From positions 1 to 7,462 of the forward strand of contig VGKF01000039.1 in the NCBI GenBank assembly GCA_016867175.1: a stretch of 7,462 nt of DNA, read 5' to 3'. The notes under the pieces are model-generated. The model searched no databases and was not told where the DNA came from. It saw only the letters and a list, made by a program, of their open reading frames with translations. Source of the DNA: Candidatus Omnitrophota bacterium (GTDB lineage: Bacteria > Omnitrophota > Gorgyraeia > Gygaellales > Profunditerraquicolaceae). A program made the translations under genes and the position numbers. Each line of letters begins with the position of its first letter. Positions within the stretch are counted from its first letter, which is position 1. Below are positions 6,278-7,462 of the stretch, one piece after another.

Positions 6278-6559
6278 TTAAGTTGCTGTTTCTATCTTCT
6301 GGCCCTCTTTCAGGGTCACTACTGCCTTCTTATAATCGGGGGTCTTGCCGAATTGCTGCCTGACCCGCTTAAGCTTTCCGCGCATAATAAAGGTATTAAC
6401 ACCAGCTACCTTTACCTTATAGATCTCTTCTACCGCGCGTTTTATCTGTATCTTATTGACGGCCTTATCCACCAGGAAAAGATACTGTCGGTTAGGTTCG
6501 TAATAATTAGATTTTTCAGTCCTTAATAATGCCTTGATTATTTCGTGCGCGCTAAGCAT
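6278..6559 (-). CDS. rplW: 50S ribosomal protein L23
   Basis: L23 is a 93-residue protein at the tunnel exit and is the docking site for trigger factor and the signal recognition particle. The N-terminal helix runs to LLRTEKS at about residues 11-17; Glu15 aligns by eye with the E. coli Glu18 that is important for trigger factor binding. The rest shows [20 protein letters not shown] at about 26-45, [19 protein letters not shown] at about 47-65, and [15 protein letters not shown] at about 76-90. Length fits the family. The start is ATG 6559, 7 nt after the rplD stop. The best purine stretch, AAGGA in the last codons of rplD, is about 11 nt upstream. Confidence 0.97.
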   Translation of the reverse strand: MLSAHEIIKALLRTEKSNYYEPNRQYLFLVDKAVNKIQIKRAVEEIYKVKVAGVNTFIMRGKLKRVRQQFGKTPDYKKAVVTLKEGQKIETAT

Positions 6560-6566
6560 CTTATAT

Positions 6567-7223
6567 TTAGTCCTTGAACCTCTTGGTTAATTCTGTCAAG
6601 GCCGATCTAGTAATAATAATTTTGTGGTGCGCCAAGACTTCATAGGCGTTAGTACCGCTTGCCAGGCTTACGCTCAAAAAACCGATATTACGCAGAGCGA
6701 GCTTAAGATTTGTATCTAGCTTATCTACTAATAAAAGCACCTTCTGTTTCTTACGCTCCTTCTTAAGCGCCATCTTTAGCTTAGAGAATATCCTAACGGC
6801 ATCCTTAGTCTTAGGTTTTTCTACGGCAATATCATCTAATATCAAGAGGCTATCCTCTTTTACTTTTTCATTGAGGGCTGATTTTAAAGATAGATCCTTT
6901 AGTTTCTTGGGGATAGTATAGGAGAAATCCCTGGGATGCGGGCCAAATACCACGCCTCCGTGCCTCCATAGCGGCGAACGCATAGACCCGACCCTGGCGC
7001 GGCCTGTGCCTTTCTGCTTCCAAGGCTTGCGTCCTCCTCCGGAGACCTCTCCCCTAGTCTTGGTTTGAGCCAGGCCTGTCCTTTGGTTAGCCCGGTAACA
7101 ATTTACCGCCTGATAAATGGCTGCGCTGTTAACAACGCCGTCAAAGAGCGAACTATCCAGCTTCACCGAATCTATCTCTTTGCCTTCAACGTTATATAAG
7201 GGTACTGATACGCTATCTTTCAT
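6567..7223 (-). CDS. rplD: 50S ribosomal protein L4
   Basis: L4 is a 218-residue protein that binds 23S rRNA domain I and sends a long loop to the tunnel constriction opposite L22. In E. coli it also represses the S10 operon through its leader, which is not in this window. The N-terminus [16 protein letters not shown] is followed by the tunnel loop with [20 protein letters not shown], then [20 protein letters not shown] at about residues 67-86 and [14 protein letters not shown] at about 89-102. The globular part ends with [20 protein letters not shown], shortened here as [16 protein letters not shown]. It is slightly longer than the E. coli 201 residues but within the family range. The ATG at 7223 overlaps the rplC stop as ATGA, and there is no strong ribosome site, so coupling to rplC is likely. 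Confidence 0.98.
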   Translation of the reverse strand: MKDSVSVPLYNVEGKEIDSVKLDSSLFDGVVNSAAIYQAVNCYRANQRTGLAQTKTRGEVSGGGRKPWKQKGTGRARVGSMRSPLWRHGGVVFGPHPRDFSYTIPKKLKDLSLKSALNEKVKEDSLLILDDIAVEKPKTKDAVRIFSKLKMALKKERKKQKVLLLVDKLDTNLKLALRNIGFLSVSLASGTNAYEVLAHHKIIITRSALTELTKRFKD

Positions 7224-7462
7224 TTCTTAGCAGCCGCGCCTTTCTTTTTAGCCTGCCCCTTTTTCTTAGCAGTTCTAACAACCAGATAAGCATTTTTATG
7301 CCCTGGGACTGCTCCTTCTACCAAAAGCAGATTATTCTCTGCATCTACCTTCAGTACCTTCAGATTCTGCACAGTAACTGTACAGTTACCCATATGCCCG
7401 GGCATATGATGGCCTTTCCATACCCTCCCCGGGGTAGTGCTAGACCCTATGGAGCCTACACG
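7220..7462 (-). CDS. rplC: 50S ribosomal protein L3, C-terminal 80 residues, 5' end beyond window
   Basis: This is the end of L3, a 23S rRNA-binding early-assembly protein whose extension reaches towards the peptidyl transferase centre. The frame is open from the right edge to the TGA that overlaps rplD. Its first residues, [20 protein letters not shown], are the tip of the L3 extension, followed by [20 protein letters not shown] and [18 protein letters not shown], the conserved C-terminal barrel strands. At the site of the E. coli Gln150 that PrmB methylates (GSIGQ), this protein has Ser (GSIGS). It ends in a Lys/Ala tail with two AKKKG copies. A start at the ATG at 7405 would be false, because homology continues upstream to the edge. 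About 120-130 N-terminal residues lie outside the window. Confidence 0.96.
   Translation of the reverse strand, partial: RVGSIGSSTTPGRVWKGHHMPGHMGNCTVTVQNLKVLKVDAENNLLLVEGAVPGHKNAYLVVRTAKKKGQAKKKGAAAKK
7374..7389. repeat. Perfect 16-bp palindrome inside rplC
   Basis: The 16 bases GTAACTGTACAGTTAC equal their own reverse complement, with no mismatch and no spacer. On the coding strand they span the codons for N-C-T-V-T of L3. Only one base separates this palindrome from the 18-bp palindrome that follows. What it does, if anything, is unknown; it may be chance. Confidence 0.9.
7391..7408. repeat. Perfect 18-bp palindrome inside rplC
   Basis: The 18 bases CATATGCCCGGGCATATG equal their own reverse complement. 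The palindrome is in register with the codons and encodes His-Met-Pro-Gly-His-Met of L3. Because CAT-ATG and CCC-GGG are each self-complementary, the protein sequence itself makes the palindrome more likely. Together with the neighbouring 16-bp palindrome it spans 35 bases. Confidence 0.9.

Noticed and set aside
7220..7405. Reading the 61-residue frame starting at the ATG at 7405 as a separate small gene.
   Set aside because: The frame continues upstream to the window edge with L3 sequence ([17 protein letters not shown]), so it is the end of rplC and not a short gene.

Overview
The window is a solid block of 18 ribosomal protein genes, all on the minus strand. It is the central part of the classical bacterial S10-spc ribosomal protein operon. 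In transcription order, from the right edge to the left, the genes are rplC (3' end only), rplD, rplW, rplB, rpsS, rplV, rpsC, rplP, rpmC, rpsQ, rplN, rplX, rplE, rpsN, rpsH, rplF, rplR and rpsE (truncated at the left edge). rpsJ should lie beyond the right edge, and rpmD, rplO and secY beyond the left edge, if the usual order holds.

Packing is very tight. Four junctions overlap: rplC/rplD, rpsQ/rplN and rplX/rplE by the four bases ATGA, and rplN/rplX by one base. Most other gaps are 2 to 13 nt. The two largest gaps flank rpsN, at 29 and 38 nt. No stretch without a gene exceeds 38 bases. I see no internal promoter, terminator, tRNA, mobile element or CRISPR. The S10 and spc parts, which are separate transcription units in E. 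coli, are joined here without a break, so the run reads as one polycistronic unit with translational coupling.

The organism is a bacterium: all proteins are of bacterial type and in bacterial order. S14 is the short zinc-binding (C+) form, and L24 carries a four-cysteine C-terminal knuckle. Base composition looks moderate, with no strong bias. From the general flavour of the proteins (L2, S19, L22, the Lys/Ala-rich L3 tail) I lean towards an uncultured deep-branching Gram-negative lineage such as Candidatus Omnitrophota or a PVC relative. That is a weak impression, not a demonstrated placement.

The products assemble both subunits. L2, L3, L4, L22, L23, L24 and L29 surround the peptidyl transferase region and exit tunnel. 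L5 and L18 join the 5S RNA particle, L16 and L6 sit near the A-site side, and L14 is at the subunit interface. S3, S14 and S19 form the 30S head, while S5, S8 and S17 support the body. I found no undescribed system. The points most worth a second look are two abutting perfect palindromes inside rplC, an unusual L22 hairpin tip, and the absence of any S10/spc boundary.
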